A stretch of 64,000 nucleotides of DNA from Baekduia soli (GCF_007970665.1 NZ_CP042430.1:3038001-3102000); one strand, 5' to 3'. Positions 1 through 9,201 are shown, counted from the first letter of the stretch. The notes: a model not told the origin generated them from the sequence alone. A program made the numbers and translations.

Positions 1-1340
1 TGCTCTGGGGCCGGGAGATCCTGCACGGCCACCTTCCCAGCTTCGACGTCTACCGCACGCCGACCGAGCACCCGCTGGCCATCGCGTTCGGCGCCGCGCT
101 GTCGCTGCTGGGGCGCGGCGGCGACCGGGTCATGGTCTTCTGCACCGAGGCGTCGTTCGTGGTGCTGTGCGCCGGGGTCTACCGGCTCGCACGCCGGGCG
201 TTCACGCCGCTCGTGGGCCTGGCCGCGGCGGGGATCCTCTGCACCCGCTTCGACTTCCCGTTCCTGGCCGCCCGCGCCTACATCGACATCCCGTACCTGG
301 TCTTCGTCGTGTGGGCCGCGGCCTTCGAGCTCGAGCGCCCGCGCCGCGGCGGCATCGTCTGGGTCCTGCTGGCCTGCGCCGGCCTGCTGCGCCCGGAGGC
401 CTGGATCCTCATCGGGCTCTACTTCCTGTGGATGGCCTCCGGCGAGCTCGGCGCGGCCTCCGCGGCCCAGCGCGTGCGGCGCTGGACGCGCTACGCGGCG
501 GTCGCGGCGATCGGCCCGGTCGTCTGGGTCGCGGTGGACTTCATCGTCACCGGCCACCCGTTCTTCTCCCTGCAGCACACGAGCGGCCTGGCGGACGAGC
601 TCGGGCGGACCAAGGGCCTGTCCGAGGTGCCGTCCGCGATGAAGCGGTTCTTCTACAGCCTGGCCAAGGCCCCGGTCATCTACGCGGCGATCGCCGGCTT
701 CGTCGTCGCGCTGTGGCTGGCCCCGCGGCGGGTGGTCATGCCGACGGTCCTGTGGCTCATCGGCACCGGCACGTTCGTGCTCGTGGGGATCGCCGGCCTG
801 TCGGTCATCGATCGCTACCTGCTCGTGCCCACGCTCATGGTCATGGTCTTCGCGGCCGTGTCGCTGGCGGGCTGGACGATGCTGCGCGAGGACCTGATCA
901 TCCGCAAGGTCTGGGCGGTGGCCGCCGGGCTCATCGTCGTCTACGGCGTCGTCTTCACGGCCACGCGGGTCAACCTGCGCGTCTTCGACAGCGAGCTCAA
1001 GCTGCGCGGCGACTCCCACCACGCGCTCGTGCGGCTGCTCGACCAGCCGCGGGTGCGCGCGGCGCTGCACCGCTGCGGCCCGCTCTCGACGCCGTCGCAC
1101 AAGCTCGTCCCCGACTCGCGCTGGGTCCTCGGCGCCGGCGCGGGCGGGGTCCTCGCGCGCGCCGACCCGGCTGCGCGCACGCGCATCCAGCGCGGGGTGG
1201 CGCTCTACGTGGTCGACCGCGCGGCGCTGCTGCGCCAGGCGCTGGTCGACAAGAGCGACGACGTCTTCAACGACATCCCGATGAGCGGCTTCAGCCGCCT
1301 CGCGTTCAACGACTACTACTCGGTCTATGTCCGCTGTTGA
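1..1340 (+). CDS. Polytopic membrane protein, GT-C glycosyltransferase-like (5' truncated)
   Basis: The reading frame is already open at base 3 and runs to the TGA at 1338-1340, so the gene starts outside the window; about 445 residues are visible. It is dominated by hydrophobic helices separated by short charged loops, with a non-membrane C-terminal segment of roughly 120 residues, the layout of GT-C fold (dolichyl-phosphate-mannose-type) transferases. The first visible residues (LWGREILHGHLPSF, then TPTEHPL) resemble the periplasmic loop after the first helix of such proteins. It overlaps the next membrane gene by 14 bp, so the two are probably co-transcribed and may act on a cell-envelope glycan. 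No diagnostic catalytic motif was identified; a polymer ligase or plain membrane protein remains possible. Confidence 0.6.
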   Translation, partial: LWGREILHGHLPSFDVYRTPTEHPLAIAFGAALSLLGRGGDRVMVFCTEASFVVLCAGVYRLARRAFTPLVGLAAAGILCTRFDFPFLAARAYIDIPYLVFVVWAAAFELERPRRGGIVWVLLACAGLLRPEAWILIGLYFLWMASGELGAASAAQRVRRWTRYAAVAAIGPVVWVAVDFIVTGHPFFSLQHTSGLADELGRTKGLSEVPSAMKRFFYSLAKAPVIYAAIAGFVVALWLAPRRVVMPTVLWLIGTGTFVLVGIAGLSVIDRYLLVPTLMVMVFAAVSLAGWTMLREDLIIRKVWAVAAGLIVVYGVVFTATRVNLRVFDSELKLRGDSHHALVRLLDQPRVRAALHRCGPLSTPSHKLVPDSRWVLGAGAGGVLARADPAARTRIQRGVALYVVDRAALLRQALVDKSDDVFNDIPMSGFSRLAFNDYYSVYVRC

Positions 1341-3147
1341 TGCCGGCGGCCGGGCCGGCCTGACCACGGCCGACGAGGCGGGCACCGACGCCGAGGCGCC
1401 GGGGGGCGACGACGCGGGCCGGGGCGCGGCGCGCCGGACCCGGCTGGGCTGGGGCCTGGCGGTGCTCGCGCTGCTGGCGGGCAGCCTCGCGCTGCGCGTG
1501 TGGGGCGCCAAGCAGGGTCTGCCCTACGCCTACAACGCCGACGAGAACGCCCACTTCGTGCCGAAGGCCATCGGCCTGTTCGGGCACGGGTGGAATCCGG
1601 ACTACTTCGTCAACCCGCCCGCCTACACCTACGTGCTGCACGTCGTGTTCGCGGTGTGGTTCGGCGGTCGTGCCGGGGTCTCGGAGGTCTTCGCCCGCGA
1701 CCCGACCCAGGTCTTCCTGGTGGCGCGCCTGGTCGCGGCGGCGTTCGGGACGCTCTCGGTGTGGCTCCTGTACCTGGCCGGGGCGCGGCTGTTCGCCGAT
1801 CGCCGCGTGGGGTTCCTGTCGGCCGCGCTGCTGGCCGTGGCGTTCCTGCCGGTCTTCTACTCGCACCTGGCGCTCAACGACGTGCCGACGCTCGCGCCGA
1901 TCTGCCTGTCGCTGTACGGCACGGCGGGCATCGTGCACGGCGGGCGGCTGCGCGACTACGTGCTCGCCGGCGCCGGGCTGGGCCTGGCGTGCGCCACGAA
2001 GTACACGGGCGGGATCGCGCTGCTGCCGCTCGTGGGGGCGGCCGCCGGGGCGTTGCTGCTGCGGGGCGTCCCGGGCGCGCGTGCCTCGGCCGCGCGCGGC
2101 CTGGTCGTCGCGGGGATCTGCGCGCTGGTCGCGTTCCTGATCGCCAACCCCTACGCGCTGCTGGACCACGTCGCGTTCTTCGACGGGCTCAACCACCAGT
2201 CCACGGTGGCCGACGACGCGCTGGGCAAGCTCGGCCTCACCGAGGACAACGGGCTGGCCTACTACCTGTGGACGCTGACCTGGGGGCTCGGGTGGGTCCC
2301 GGCGATCGGCGCCGCCGTCGGCGTCGTCCTCGTGGCCAAGGACTCCCGCCGCCTGGCCGTCGTGCTCGTGCCCGGTCCCGTCCTGTTCCTGGTGTTCATG
2401 GGCACGCAGGCGCGCTTCTTCGGCCGCTGGCTCATGCCGGTCTTCCCGATGATCTGCCTGTTGGCCGCCTACGCGCTGCTGCGGATCGCGATCGCCGTCG
2501 GTCGCCGGCGGCCGGTCCTGGCGCCGACGATGCTCGCGCTGGCTGCCATCCTGCTGTGCGGCCAGGGGCTCGTCGCCTCCCTGCACAGCGGGCAGGTGCT
2601 GTCGCGCGCCGACACCCGCAACATGGCCCGTGACTGGTTCGTCGCGCACGTGCCGCCCAAGACGAAGGTCGTCGTCGAGCCCGTGGTGCCCGACGGCTGG
2701 GCGCAGGACATCGGCCGCCCGTCCCCGCTGACCCAGAACGGCAACCGCTGGGTCAAGTACCCCACGAGCCGCTCGAACATCGCCAACGACGGCTCCCAGC
2801 TTCCGGGGCCGGGGCGCATCGTCAACATCGAGGACTACGAGCGCACGCTGTACCCCGGGCTCGTGGACGTCTACGAGAAGGCCGGCTACTGCTGGGTCGT
2901 CGTGGGATCCACGCAGCGCGGCCGTGCCGAGGTCGAGCCCGACTCCGTGCCCCAGGCCCTGGCCTACTACCGCGAGCTCGAGCGCCGCGCCGACACCGCC
3001 TACGTGGCCTCGCCCTACCGCAAGGGCGCCGGTCCCGTGGACTTCAACTTCGACTGGTCCTTCGACTTCTACCCGCTGGCCTACCACCGCCCGGGCCCCA
3101 CGATGTGGATCTACCACCTGCGCGGCGGGCGCTGCGCGGGGGGCTGA
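1327..3147 (+). CDS. Membrane glycosyltransferase, family 39-like (ArnT/PMT type)
   Basis: 606 residues. After a charged N-terminus of about 45 residues comes a first membrane helix (VLALLAGSLALRVWGAK), a loop containing YNADENAHF with the acidic pair typical of the first extracytoplasmic loop of GT39/PMT-like enzymes, then roughly ten further hydrophobic helices and a soluble C-terminal domain of about 190 residues. Family knowledge: such proteins transfer sugars from polyprenyl-phosphate donors outside the membrane. ATG 1327 overlaps the end of the upstream membrane gene by 14 bp, indicating translational coupling. Acceptor and sugar cannot be deduced. Confidence 0.65.
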   Translation: MSAVDAGGRAGLTTADEAGTDAEAPGGDDAGRGAARRTRLGWGLAVLALLAGSLALRVWGAKQGLPYAYNADENAHFVPKAIGLFGHGWNPDYFVNPPAYTYVLHVVFAVWFGGRAGVSEVFARDPTQVFLVARLVAAAFGTLSVWLLYLAGARLFADRRVGFLSAALLAVAFLPVFYSHLALNDVPTLAPICLSLYGTAGIVHGGRLRDYVLAGAGLGLACATKYTGGIALLPLVGAAAGALLLRGVPGARASAARGLVVAGICALVAFLIANPYALLDHVAFFDGLNHQSTVADDALGKLGLTEDNGLAYYLWTLTWGLGWVPAIGAAVGVVLVAKDSRRLAVVLVPGPVLFLVFMGTQARFFGRWLMPVFPMICLLAAYALLRIAIAVGRRRPVLAPTMLALAAILLCGQGLVASLHSGQVLSRADTRNMARDWFVAHVPPKTKVVVEPVVPDGWAQDIGRPSPLTQNGNRWVKYPTSRSNIANDGSQLPGPGRIVNIEDYERTLYPGLVDVYEKAGYCWVVVGSTQRGRAEVEPDSVPQALAYYRELERRADTAYVASPYRKGAGPVDFNFDWSFDFYPLAYHRPGPTMWIYHLRGGRCAGG

Positions 3148-3180
3148 GGGAAGGCGTCTCCGGAGCCCCAGGCGCCCCGG

Positions 3181-3228
3181 ACCCACCGTGGGTCGATCCG
3201 GGTGTCGTATGGACACCGGATTCGACCC
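3181..3228 (+). promoter_or_regulatory. Mutually exclusive hairpins upstream of ribD
   Basis: A near-perfect 17-nt stem (3190-3206 with 3212-3228, 5-nt loop GTATG, small bulges) overlaps a shorter stem ACCCAC/GTGGGT (3181-3186 with 3188-3193). Both use bases 3190-3193, so they cannot form together. There is no T-run. It could be a terminator for the upstream membrane genes or an attenuator-like structure before the riboflavin operon. No FMN riboswitch core was recognised. Confidence 0.4.
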
Positions 3229-3317
3229 AGCGTCCCGCGGCGCGGCGCGCCACCTGCCCCGACGTCCCCGCGGGCGTCCAGGCGGGCGCCGGCGCCACCC
3301 TCGTATCCTGCATCGCG

Positions 3318-4448
3318 GTGCAGCGGACCGACACCGACCACCAGTTCCTCACCCGGGCCATCGACCTCGCGGGCCGTGGGCGCGGCCGCGTGCATCCCAA
3401 CCCGGTCGTGGGCGCCGTCGTCGTCAAGGACGGTGTCGTGCTGGGGGAGGGCTGGCACGCCGAGTACGGGGGGGCCCACGCCGAGGTCAACGCGATCGCC
3501 GACTGCGACGGCGCCGACCTCACCGGAGCCACGATCTACGTCTCGCTCGAGCCGTGCTGCCACCAGGGCAAGACCCCGCCGTGCACCGACGCGATCCTCG
3601 CCGCCGGCATCAGCCGCGTCGTCGTGGCCGCCGACGACCCGACGATCAAGGCCTCCGGGCGCGGCCTCGGGATCCTGCGCGACGAGGGCGTGACCGTCGA
3701 CGTCGCCGGCGGCGAGCTGGCCGCCCGCGCGCGCCTCTCCAACCAGGCCTTCCGCAAGCTGGCCCGCACCGGCCGGCCGTGGGTCCTCTTCAAGTCGGCG
3801 ATGACCCTCGACGGCAAGGTCGCCACCCGCACCGGCGACTCCAAGTGGATCTCCTCGGACACCAGCCGCGCCCTCGCGCACCGCTGGCGCGCGTCGGTCG
3901 ACGCCGTCGCGGTGGGCATCGGCACCGCCCTGGCCGACGACCCCCAGCTCACCGCGCGCATCGACGACTCCGACGGGCCGCCGCTGCGCCAGCCCCGGCG
4001 CGTCATCTTCGACGCGACCGCCCGCCTGCCGCTGGACTCCAAGCTCGTCGCCGAGGTGCACACCGTCCCGCTGACCGTCGTCGTCTCCCGCGCCGCGCAC
4101 CGCTCCGCCACCGACGCGCTGGAGACCGCCGGCGCCGATGTCATCGTCGCCACGGGCCAGAACGAGCCCGGCCGCGTGCGCTCGGCGCTGGACCAGCTCG
4201 GCGAGCGCGGCGTCGCCGCCATCCTGCTCGAGGGCGGCCCGCACCTGGCCGGCGCCTTCCTGGACGCCGGCGAGATCGACGAGGTCCGGCTCTTCCTCGC
4301 CCCGCTGCTGCTCGGCGGCAGCAAGGCCCGCGACCCGCTGGAGGGCGAGGGCGTCGAGCGGATCTCCGAGGCGCTGCGCGCCCTCACCCTCGACTGCGAG
4401 CGTGTGGCCGACGACATCCTCGTCAGCGCCCGCCTGCGGGAGTGGTGA
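3318..4448 (+). CDS. ribD: Bifunctional riboflavin deaminase/reductase RibD
   Basis: 376 residues, the usual RibD size. It deaminates the pyrimidine produced from GTP cyclohydrolase II and then reduces its ribosyl side chain. The N-terminal deaminase domain shows the zinc motif HAE (residues 54-56) and PCCHQGKTPPC (Cys80 and Cys89). The C-terminal reductase domain begins near KSAMTLDGKVATRTG with downstream GIGTALADDP. The frame is open upstream into the previous gene, but homology starts at QRTDTDHQF, so GTG 3318 is chosen; a TATCCT hexamer at 3304-3309 lies 8 nt upstream and suggests a nearly leaderless transcript. First gene of the riboflavin operon; ribE follows 4 bp after the stop. Confidence 0.95.
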   Translation: MQRTDTDHQFLTRAIDLAGRGRGRVHPNPVVGAVVVKDGVVLGEGWHAEYGGAHAEVNAIADCDGADLTGATIYVSLEPCCHQGKTPPCTDAILAAGISRVVVAADDPTIKASGRGLGILRDEGVTVDVAGGELAARARLSNQAFRKLARTGRPWVLFKSAMTLDGKVATRTGDSKWISSDTSRALAHRWRASVDAVAVGIGTALADDPQLTARIDDSDGPPLRQPRRVIFDATARLPLDSKLVAEVHTVPLTVVVSRAAHRSATDALETAGADVIVATGQNEPGRVRSALDQLGERGVAAILLEGGPHLAGAFLDAGEIDEVRLFLAPLLLGGSKARDPLEGEGVERISEALRALTLDCERVADDILVSARLREW

Positions 4449-4452
4449 GGTC

Positions 4453-5112
4453 GTGTTCACCGGACTCGTCGAGGACCTGGGCACCGTCGTGGGCGTCGAG
4501 GCCGGCGACGGCGGCACGGTGTTGACCGTCGACACCGCGCTGGCCGGCCAGGTCGGCGAGGGCGACAGCGTCGCGGTCAACGGGGTCTGCCTCACCGCCA
4601 CCGGCGTCGCGGACGGCCGGCTGCGCTTCGACGTCATGCACGAGACGCTGCGGCGATCGTCGCTGGCCGGCGTCGCGCCCGGCTCGGCCGTCAACCTCGA
4701 GCTCGCCCTGCGCGCCGACGGGCGCCTGGGCGGCCACATCATGCAGGGCCACGTCGACGGCGTGGGGACGATCGCCGCCGTGCGCGAGGACGGCTTCGCC
4801 CGCCTCGTGACGGTGTGCGCGCCCGCCGAGCTGCTGCGCTATGTCGTGGAGAAGGGCTCGATCGCGGTCGACGGCGTCAGCCTGACGGTCGCGCGGGTCG
4901 ACGACGAGACGTTCGACGTCTCGCTCATCCCCGAGACCCTGCAGCGCACCAACCTGGGCGCCCTGACCGGCGCCGCCGCCGAGCACACCGTGAACCTGGA
5001 GGTCGACGTGGTGGCCAAATACCTTGAGAAGCAGGTCAGCGCGGTCATGTCCTCGCAGGTCCAGGACCTCGTGGAGCGCCACCTGCGCGCGCAGCCGGGG
5101 GACCGGGCGTGA
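4453..5112 (+). CDS. ribE: Riboflavin synthase alpha chain
   Basis: 219 residues. It dismutates two 6,7-dimethyl-8-ribityllumazines into riboflavin. Two homologous lumazine-binding halves are visible: the first starts MFTGLVEDLGTV with VNGVCLTA, and the second contains GHIMQGHVDGVGTI and VDGVSLTV. The open frame extends back into ribD, but the conserved N-terminus fixes GTG 4453, preceded by GTGAGG as a ribosome binding site. The gene overlaps ribBA at GTGA. Confidence 0.95.
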   Translation: MFTGLVEDLGTVVGVEAGDGGTVLTVDTALAGQVGEGDSVAVNGVCLTATGVADGRLRFDVMHETLRRSSLAGVAPGSAVNLELALRADGRLGGHIMQGHVDGVGTIAAVREDGFARLVTVCAPAELLRYVVEKGSIAVDGVSLTVARVDDETFDVSLIPETLQRTNLGALTGAAAEHTVNLEVDVVAKYLEKQVSAVMSSQVQDLVERHLRAQPGDRA

Positions 5113-6413
5113 AGCCGCAGACCCAGGCCCGCGACGAGATCGTCTTCGCGTCCGTCGAGGAGGCGCTGGAGGACATCGCCGCCGGGCGCATGGTCGTCGT
5201 CGTCGACGACGAGGACCGCGAGAACGAGGGCGACCTCGTCATGGCCGCCGAGTTCGTGACCGCCGACGCGGTGAACTTCATGACCCGCCAGGCCGGCGGG
5301 TGGATCTGCCTCACGCTGACCGCCGAGCGCTGCGACGAGCTCGGGCTCGAGCTCATGGCGCTCAAGAACGAGTCGGCGCACGAGACGCCCTTCACGGTGA
5401 CCATCGAGGCGCGCGAGGGCGTCACGACCGGCATCAGCACCGCCGACCAGGCGCACACGATGCGCACCGCGGTCGACCCGGCCAAGGGCCGCGCCGACAT
5501 CGTCGTCCCGGGTCACGTGCACCCGCTGAAGGCACGCGACGGCGGCGTCCTGGAGCGAACGGGCCACACGGAGGCCTCCGTGGACCTGGCGCGCCTGGCC
5601 GGGCTCACGCCCGCCGGCGTGATCTGCGAGATCCAGAACGAGGACGGGTCGATGGCCCGCGTCGGCGACCTGGCCGCCTACTGCCACAAGCACGGCCTGC
5701 GGATGATCACCATCGCCGACCTCATCGCCTACCGGCGCCGCCACGACAAGCTCGTCGAGCGCGTCGTGTCGACGGCGATGCCGACCGGCTTCGGCGAGTT
5801 CACCGTCTACGGCTACCGCTCGCTCGTCGACGACAAGCACCACGTCGCGATGGTCAAGGGCGATGTCGCGGGCCGCACCGACGTGCTCGTGCGCGTGCAC
5901 TCGGAGTGTCTGACCGGCGACGTGTTCCACTCGCTGCGCTGCGACTGCGGCGAGCAGCTGGAGTCCGCGCTGGCGATGATCGAGCGCGAGGGCGAGGGCG
6001 TGCTGCTCTACCTGGCCCAGGAGGGCCGGGGCATCGGCCTGCTCAACAAGCTCAAGGCCTACAAGCTCCAGGAGGAGGGCTTCGACACCGTCGACGCCAA
6101 CCTCAAGCTCGGGCTGCCCGCCGACCTGCGCGACTACGGCATCGGGGCCCAGATCCTCGTCGACCTCGGGCTGACGTCGATCCGGATCCTGACCAACAAC
6201 CCCAAGAAGATCCATGGCCTGCAGGGTTACGGGCTCAGCGTCAGCGCCCAGGTGCCGATCGAGCACGCGCCCAACCCGCACAACGAGGCCTACCTGCGCA
6301 CGAAGGCCGAGCGCATGGGCCACACGCTGCACCACCAGGGGCTCCCGCTGGACGAGGAGCTGCTGGCCAGCGAGCACGCCGAGGACCGGGCCCGCGAGGA
6401 GGGCGAGCGGTGA
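5109..6413 (+). CDS. ribBA: DHBP synthase / GTP cyclohydrolase II fusion RibBA
   Basis: 434 residues. The N-terminal half (about 1-205) makes 3,4-dihydroxy-2-butanone-4-phosphate from ribulose-5-phosphate and carries DDEDRENEGDL. The C-terminal half opens the GTP imidazole ring and carries the zinc cysteines in SECLTGDVFHSLRCDCGEQ and the EGRGIGLLNK motif. Starts at GTG 5109, overlapping the ribE stop by 4 bp (GTGA), and ends overlapping ribH in the same manner, so the operon is tightly coupled. Confidence 0.96.
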   Translation: MKPQTQARDEIVFASVEEALEDIAAGRMVVVVDDEDRENEGDLVMAAEFVTADAVNFMTRQAGGWICLTLTAERCDELGLELMALKNESAHETPFTVTIEAREGVTTGISTADQAHTMRTAVDPAKGRADIVVPGHVHPLKARDGGVLERTGHTEASVDLARLAGLTPAGVICEIQNEDGSMARVGDLAAYCHKHGLRMITIADLIAYRRRHDKLVERVVSTAMPTGFGEFTVYGYRSLVDDKHHVAMVKGDVAGRTDVLVRVHSECLTGDVFHSLRCDCGEQLESALAMIEREGEGVLLYLAQEGRGIGLLNKLKAYKLQEEGFDTVDANLKLGLPADLRDYGIGAQILVDLGLTSIRILTNNPKKIHGLQGYGLSVSAQVPIEHAPNPHNEAYLRTKAERMGHTLHHQGLPLDEELLASEHAEDRAREEGER

Positions 6414-6841
6414 GGATCGCGCTCGTCGTCGCGCGGTTCTACGAGGACCTGGCCGAGCGGCTGGAGGCCGGGGCGCGGGCCGTCCTGGCCGAGTCGGGCA
6501 TCACCGACCTCGAGACCTTCGACGTGCCCGGCGCCTACGAGCTGCCGATGGCCGCCAAGCTCGCGGCCGAGTCGGGCCGCTACGCCGCCGTCGTCTGCCT
6601 CGGCGCGGTCATCCGCGGCGAGACCTCGCATTACGACTACGTCTGCGGCGAGGCCGCCCGCGGGATCCAGACCGTGCAGCTGGAGACCGGGGTGCCGTGC
6701 TCGTTCGGCGTGCTGACCGTCGACACGCTGCACCAGGCGCTGGCGCGCTCGGGCGGCGACAAGCGCGACTCCGGCCGGCACGCCGCCGAGGCCGTCCTCG
6801 CGCTGCTGGCCGTCAAGCAGCGCTTGGCCACCGCGGGCTGA
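6410..6841 (+). CDS. ribH: 6,7-dimethyl-8-ribityllumazine synthase
   Basis: 143 residues. It condenses the RibD-derived pyrimidine with DHBP to lumazine, normally as an icosahedral or pentameric assembly. Visible family motifs are VARFYEDLAERL, FDVPGAYELP, the phosphate/substrate segment GAVIRGETSHYDYV with the active-site histidine, and GVLTVDTLHQALAR. Starts at GTG 6410 overlapping the ribBA stop; last gene of the operon. Confidence 0.95.
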   Translation: MRIALVVARFYEDLAERLEAGARAVLAESGITDLETFDVPGAYELPMAAKLAAESGRYAAVVCLGAVIRGETSHYDYVCGEAARGIQTVQLETGVPCSFGVLTVDTLHQALARSGGDKRDSGRHAAEAVLALLAVKQRLATAG

Positions 6842-6884
6842 CGGCTCGGCGCCCGGCGGTGGCGGTCGGCGGTAGGCTTGGCCG

Positions 6885-7238
6885 GTGACCCTGGAGATCG
6901 TCGCGATCGGCATCACGGTGCTCGCCCACCTGGTGGGCGCGGGGGTCCTGATCTGGACGCTCGTCGACGGCGAGAACATCGACTGGCGCGCGCTCTGGCC
7001 GCGTGACGACGACGGTGGCGGCGGTGGCGGTCCCGAGGGGCCGACGACGCCCGATCCCGGCGACGGCGGCGTGCGCGTCGGCGGCCCCCTGCTGCCCGAC
7101 GCGGCGCCCAGCGCGGTGCGGCTGCGCAAGCCCGGCCGCATCGGCGACGGCTACCCGCGCCCGGGCCGGCGTCCCGAGCACGCCCCCACGCGCCCGGGCG
7201 TCCCGGCCCGCCCCGCCGGGCCCCCGCCGGGCGACTGA
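6885..7238 (+). CDS. Small membrane-anchored protein with low-complexity tail
   Basis: 117 residues. One N-terminal transmembrane helix (about residues 4-26) is followed by a Gly/Pro/Asp/Arg-rich region with no recognisable domain. GTG 6885 is preceded by TAGGCT (6873-6878) with a 6-nt gap. No family was recognised; the gene follows ribH and is convergent with the kinase gene. Confidence 0.55.
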   Translation: MTLEIVAIGITVLAHLVGAGVLIWTLVDGENIDWRALWPRDDDGGGGGGPEGPTTPDPGDGGVRVGGPLLPDAAPSAVRLRKPGRIGDGYPRPGRRPEHAPTRPGVPARPAGPPPGD

Positions 7239-7248
7239 CGGCCGCGGC

Positions 7249-8847
7249 TCAGCCCGCGGCGCCCTTGCCGTCCTTGCCCTTGCCCTTCGCGCGGCCCGGC
7301 GGCGTCCCCGCGGGGTCCTGGCCGGCCAGCCGCTGCGCGGTGCGCAGCTCCTTCTCGACGGTGCCGCGCTGGTCGTTGCTGATGCGCAGGCGCTCCTGCA
7401 GCAGCGGGATGGCCTCGGCCGGGCGGCCCGACAGGCGCAGGGCCCAGCCGAGGTTGTAGAGGTTGTAGGCGTAGTCGGTGCTGCTGTGGTCGCCGGAGGC
7501 CCGGAACGCGTCGGCGGCCCGCTGCAGCAGCGGCAGCGCTCCCGCGGGGTCGCCCGGCAGCATCGCGTAGCCGGCGTTGTTGAGCTCGGCGGCGCTGCGG
7601 CCGTCGGTCGCCGGCGCCGGTGCGGTGGTCGCCGGGGCCGCCGTCGTCGCGGCGGGGGTGCTTGCGGCGGGGGCCGCGGTGGTCGCCGGGGCGCGCACCG
7701 CGGCGCCCGAGGAGCGCTGGGCGGAGGAGCGCCGGACCGTCGGGCTGCCGGCGGTGCCCGAGCCGCCCTGGTTGCCCTCGTCGCCGATGAGCGCCGCCGC
7801 GGTCCCGCCGGCGATGCAGAGCGCCGCCACGCCCGCGATCGCCGCGCCCCGGCGCCGGCGCGGCCGCGCCACGGGCCCGGGCGGGACCCGGGTGCGGTCC
7901 TCCTCCGGCGCCCGCGCGTGCGGCGGGGGCGGCGCGGGCGGGGCCGGGGCCCGGCTGACCGTGGGCGCCGTGACGGGCTCCGAGCGCGCGAAGCGCGACA
8001 TGCCCGGCGCCCGGACGCCGAGGACGTCGCGCAGCCGCGCGACGAAGTCCGCGGCGCTGGCCGGGCGCTGCGCGGGGTCCTTGGACAGCCCGTGGCGCAG
8101 CACCGCGGCGGCGGCCTCGCAGGGGCCGGTGGGCGTCGGCGGCTCGGCCTCGACATGGGCGCGGGCCTGGGCCATGGGGGTCTCGCCGCCGAACGGCCGG
8201 TGCCCGCACAGCAGCTCGTAGGCGACGACCGCGAGGCTGTAGCGGTCGCTGGCCGGCGTCGCGGCGTGGCCCCGGGCCTGCTCGGGCGACAGGTAGGCCG
8301 CGGTCCCCAGCACCTGCCCGGCCTGCGTGACCTGGGTCGAGCCGGCCAGCGACGCGATGCCGAAGTCGCCGACCGCCAGGCGCTGGGCCTCGTCGAGCAG
8401 CAGGTTGCCGGGCTTGACGTCGCGGTGGACGATGTCGGCGGCGTGCGCGGCGTCCAGCGCCTGGCCGGCCTCGTCGAGCCAGCGCAGCGCCAGCGCCGTG
8501 GGCACCGGCCCGCCGGTCCGCAGCCGGTCGGCGACGGTCCCGCCGGCCAGCAGCTCCATGACGATGAAGGCCTGCGGCACCGCGTCGGTGCTCTCACCGA
8601 TGTCGTAGATCGTCACGACGTGCGGGTGGTCGGAGACCCGCGCGGCGGCGCGCGCCTCGCGGGTGAATCGCCGCCGCGCCGCGGGGTCGGCGGCGTAGCC
8701 GGGGGCGAGGACCTTGACGGCCACCACGCGCTCCAGCACCTCGTCTCGCGCCGCCCACACCGACGCCATCCCGCCGTTGGCCAGATGGCGCTCGACGCGA
8801 TAGCGATCCGGCAGGGCGACGTGCGTCTGCAGGCCGGACATCGTCAC
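7249..8847 (-). CDS. Membrane Ser/Thr protein kinase with extracytoplasmic TPR tail
   Basis: About 532 residues. The cytoplasmic kinase domain (about 15-275) has the glycine loop LANGGMASVW, the lysine in VAVKVL, catalytic IVHRDVKPGN, DFG and SPEQ. A basic stretch then one transmembrane helix (GAAIAGVAALCIAGG) follows, then an Ala/Thr-rich linker and TPR-like repeats (ELNNAGYAMLPGDPAGALPL; NLGWALRLSGRPAEAI), with a Lys/Gly-rich end. This is a PknB-type sensor layout with a TPR rather than PASTA outer domain. Start: ATG 8841 is possible, but GTG 8847 sits 7 nt after TAGGGT (8860-8855), the promoter spacing common here. The much longer open frame upstream is antisense to rpmB and fakA. Confidence 0.85.
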   Translation of the reverse strand: MTMSGLQTHVALPDRYRVERHLANGGMASVWAARDEVLERVVAVKVLAPGYAADPAARRRFTREARAAARVSDHPHVVTIYDIGESTDAVPQAFIVMELLAGGTVADRLRTGGPVPTALALRWLDEAGQALDAAHAADIVHRDVKPGNLLLDEAQRLAVGDFGIASLAGSTQVTQAGQVLGTAAYLSPEQARGHAATPASDRYSLAVVAYELLCGHRPFGGETPMAQARAHVEAEPPTPTGPCEAAAAVLRHGLSKDPAQRPASAADFVARLRDVLGVRAPGMSRFARSEPVTAPTVSRAPAPPAPPPPHARAPEEDRTRVPPGPVARPRRRRGAAIAGVAALCIAGGTAAALIGDEGNQGGSGTAGSPTVRRSSAQRSSGAAVRAPATTAAPAASTPAATTAAPATTAPAPATDGRSAAELNNAGYAMLPGDPAGALPLLQRAADAFRASGDHSSTDYAYNLYNLGWALRLSGRPAEAIPLLQERLRISNDQRGTVEKELRTAQRLAGQDPAGTPPGRAKGKGKDGKGAAG

Positions 8848-8958
8848 GCGGACTACCCTAGGCCAGGACCGGCTACACCGGCCGTGGGTCGGGCCGTCGG
8901 CCGGCCCGGGCCACCGCAGCGCTCCCCGGGTGCCGCGGCCGCTACACTGCGCGGCCGA

Positions 8959-9150
8959 ATGTCGAAGGTATGCCACAGCTGCGGGAAGGGCCCCGCGTTC
9001 GGTCAGAGCCGCAGCCACTCCATGCGGGCCACCAAGCGCCGGTTCGATCCCAACCTCCAGAAGGTGCGGATCCTCGTCGGCGCGGCGCCGCGCCGCGTGT
9101 ACGTCTGCACCCGCTGCCTCAAGGCCGGCAAGGTCACCAAGGCCGTCTAG
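8959..9150 (+). CDS. rpmB: Ribosomal protein bL28
   Basis: 63 residues, zinc-binding (C+) form with CHSCGKG at the N-terminus and CTRCLKAG near the C-terminus, and the conserved SHSMRATKRRF segment. It is a large-subunit protein. TACACT (8943-8948) lies 10 nt before ATG 8959 and there is no Shine-Dalgarno sequence, so the mRNA is probably nearly leaderless. It precedes the DAK-domain gene and recG, a common bacterial order. Confidence 0.95.
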   Translation: MSKVCHSCGKGPAFGQSRSHSMRATKRRFDPNLQKVRILVGAAPRRVYVCTRCLKAGKVTKAV

Positions 9151-9201
9151 CCCCTCCGCCGGCGCCCGTGCGCCGGCCGGTCCGCGCGGTACCGTCCTCG
9201 C

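Noticed and set aside
1-3147. Polysaccharide biosynthesis cluster
   Set aside because: Only two membrane proteins are visible, with no nucleotide-sugar or polymerase genes nearby to support a cluster.
1306-3216. 636-codon minus-strand open frame
   Set aside because: Antisense to the GT39-like gene, His/Arg/Gln/Val-rich shadow composition, no domain.
3105-3317. N-terminal extension of RibD from 3105
   Set aside because: Lies inside the upstream membrane gene and covers hairpins; RibD homology starts at 3318.
3148-3317. FMN riboswitch before ribD
   Set aside because: I searched by eye for the conserved RFN core and did not see it; only the stem structures are present.
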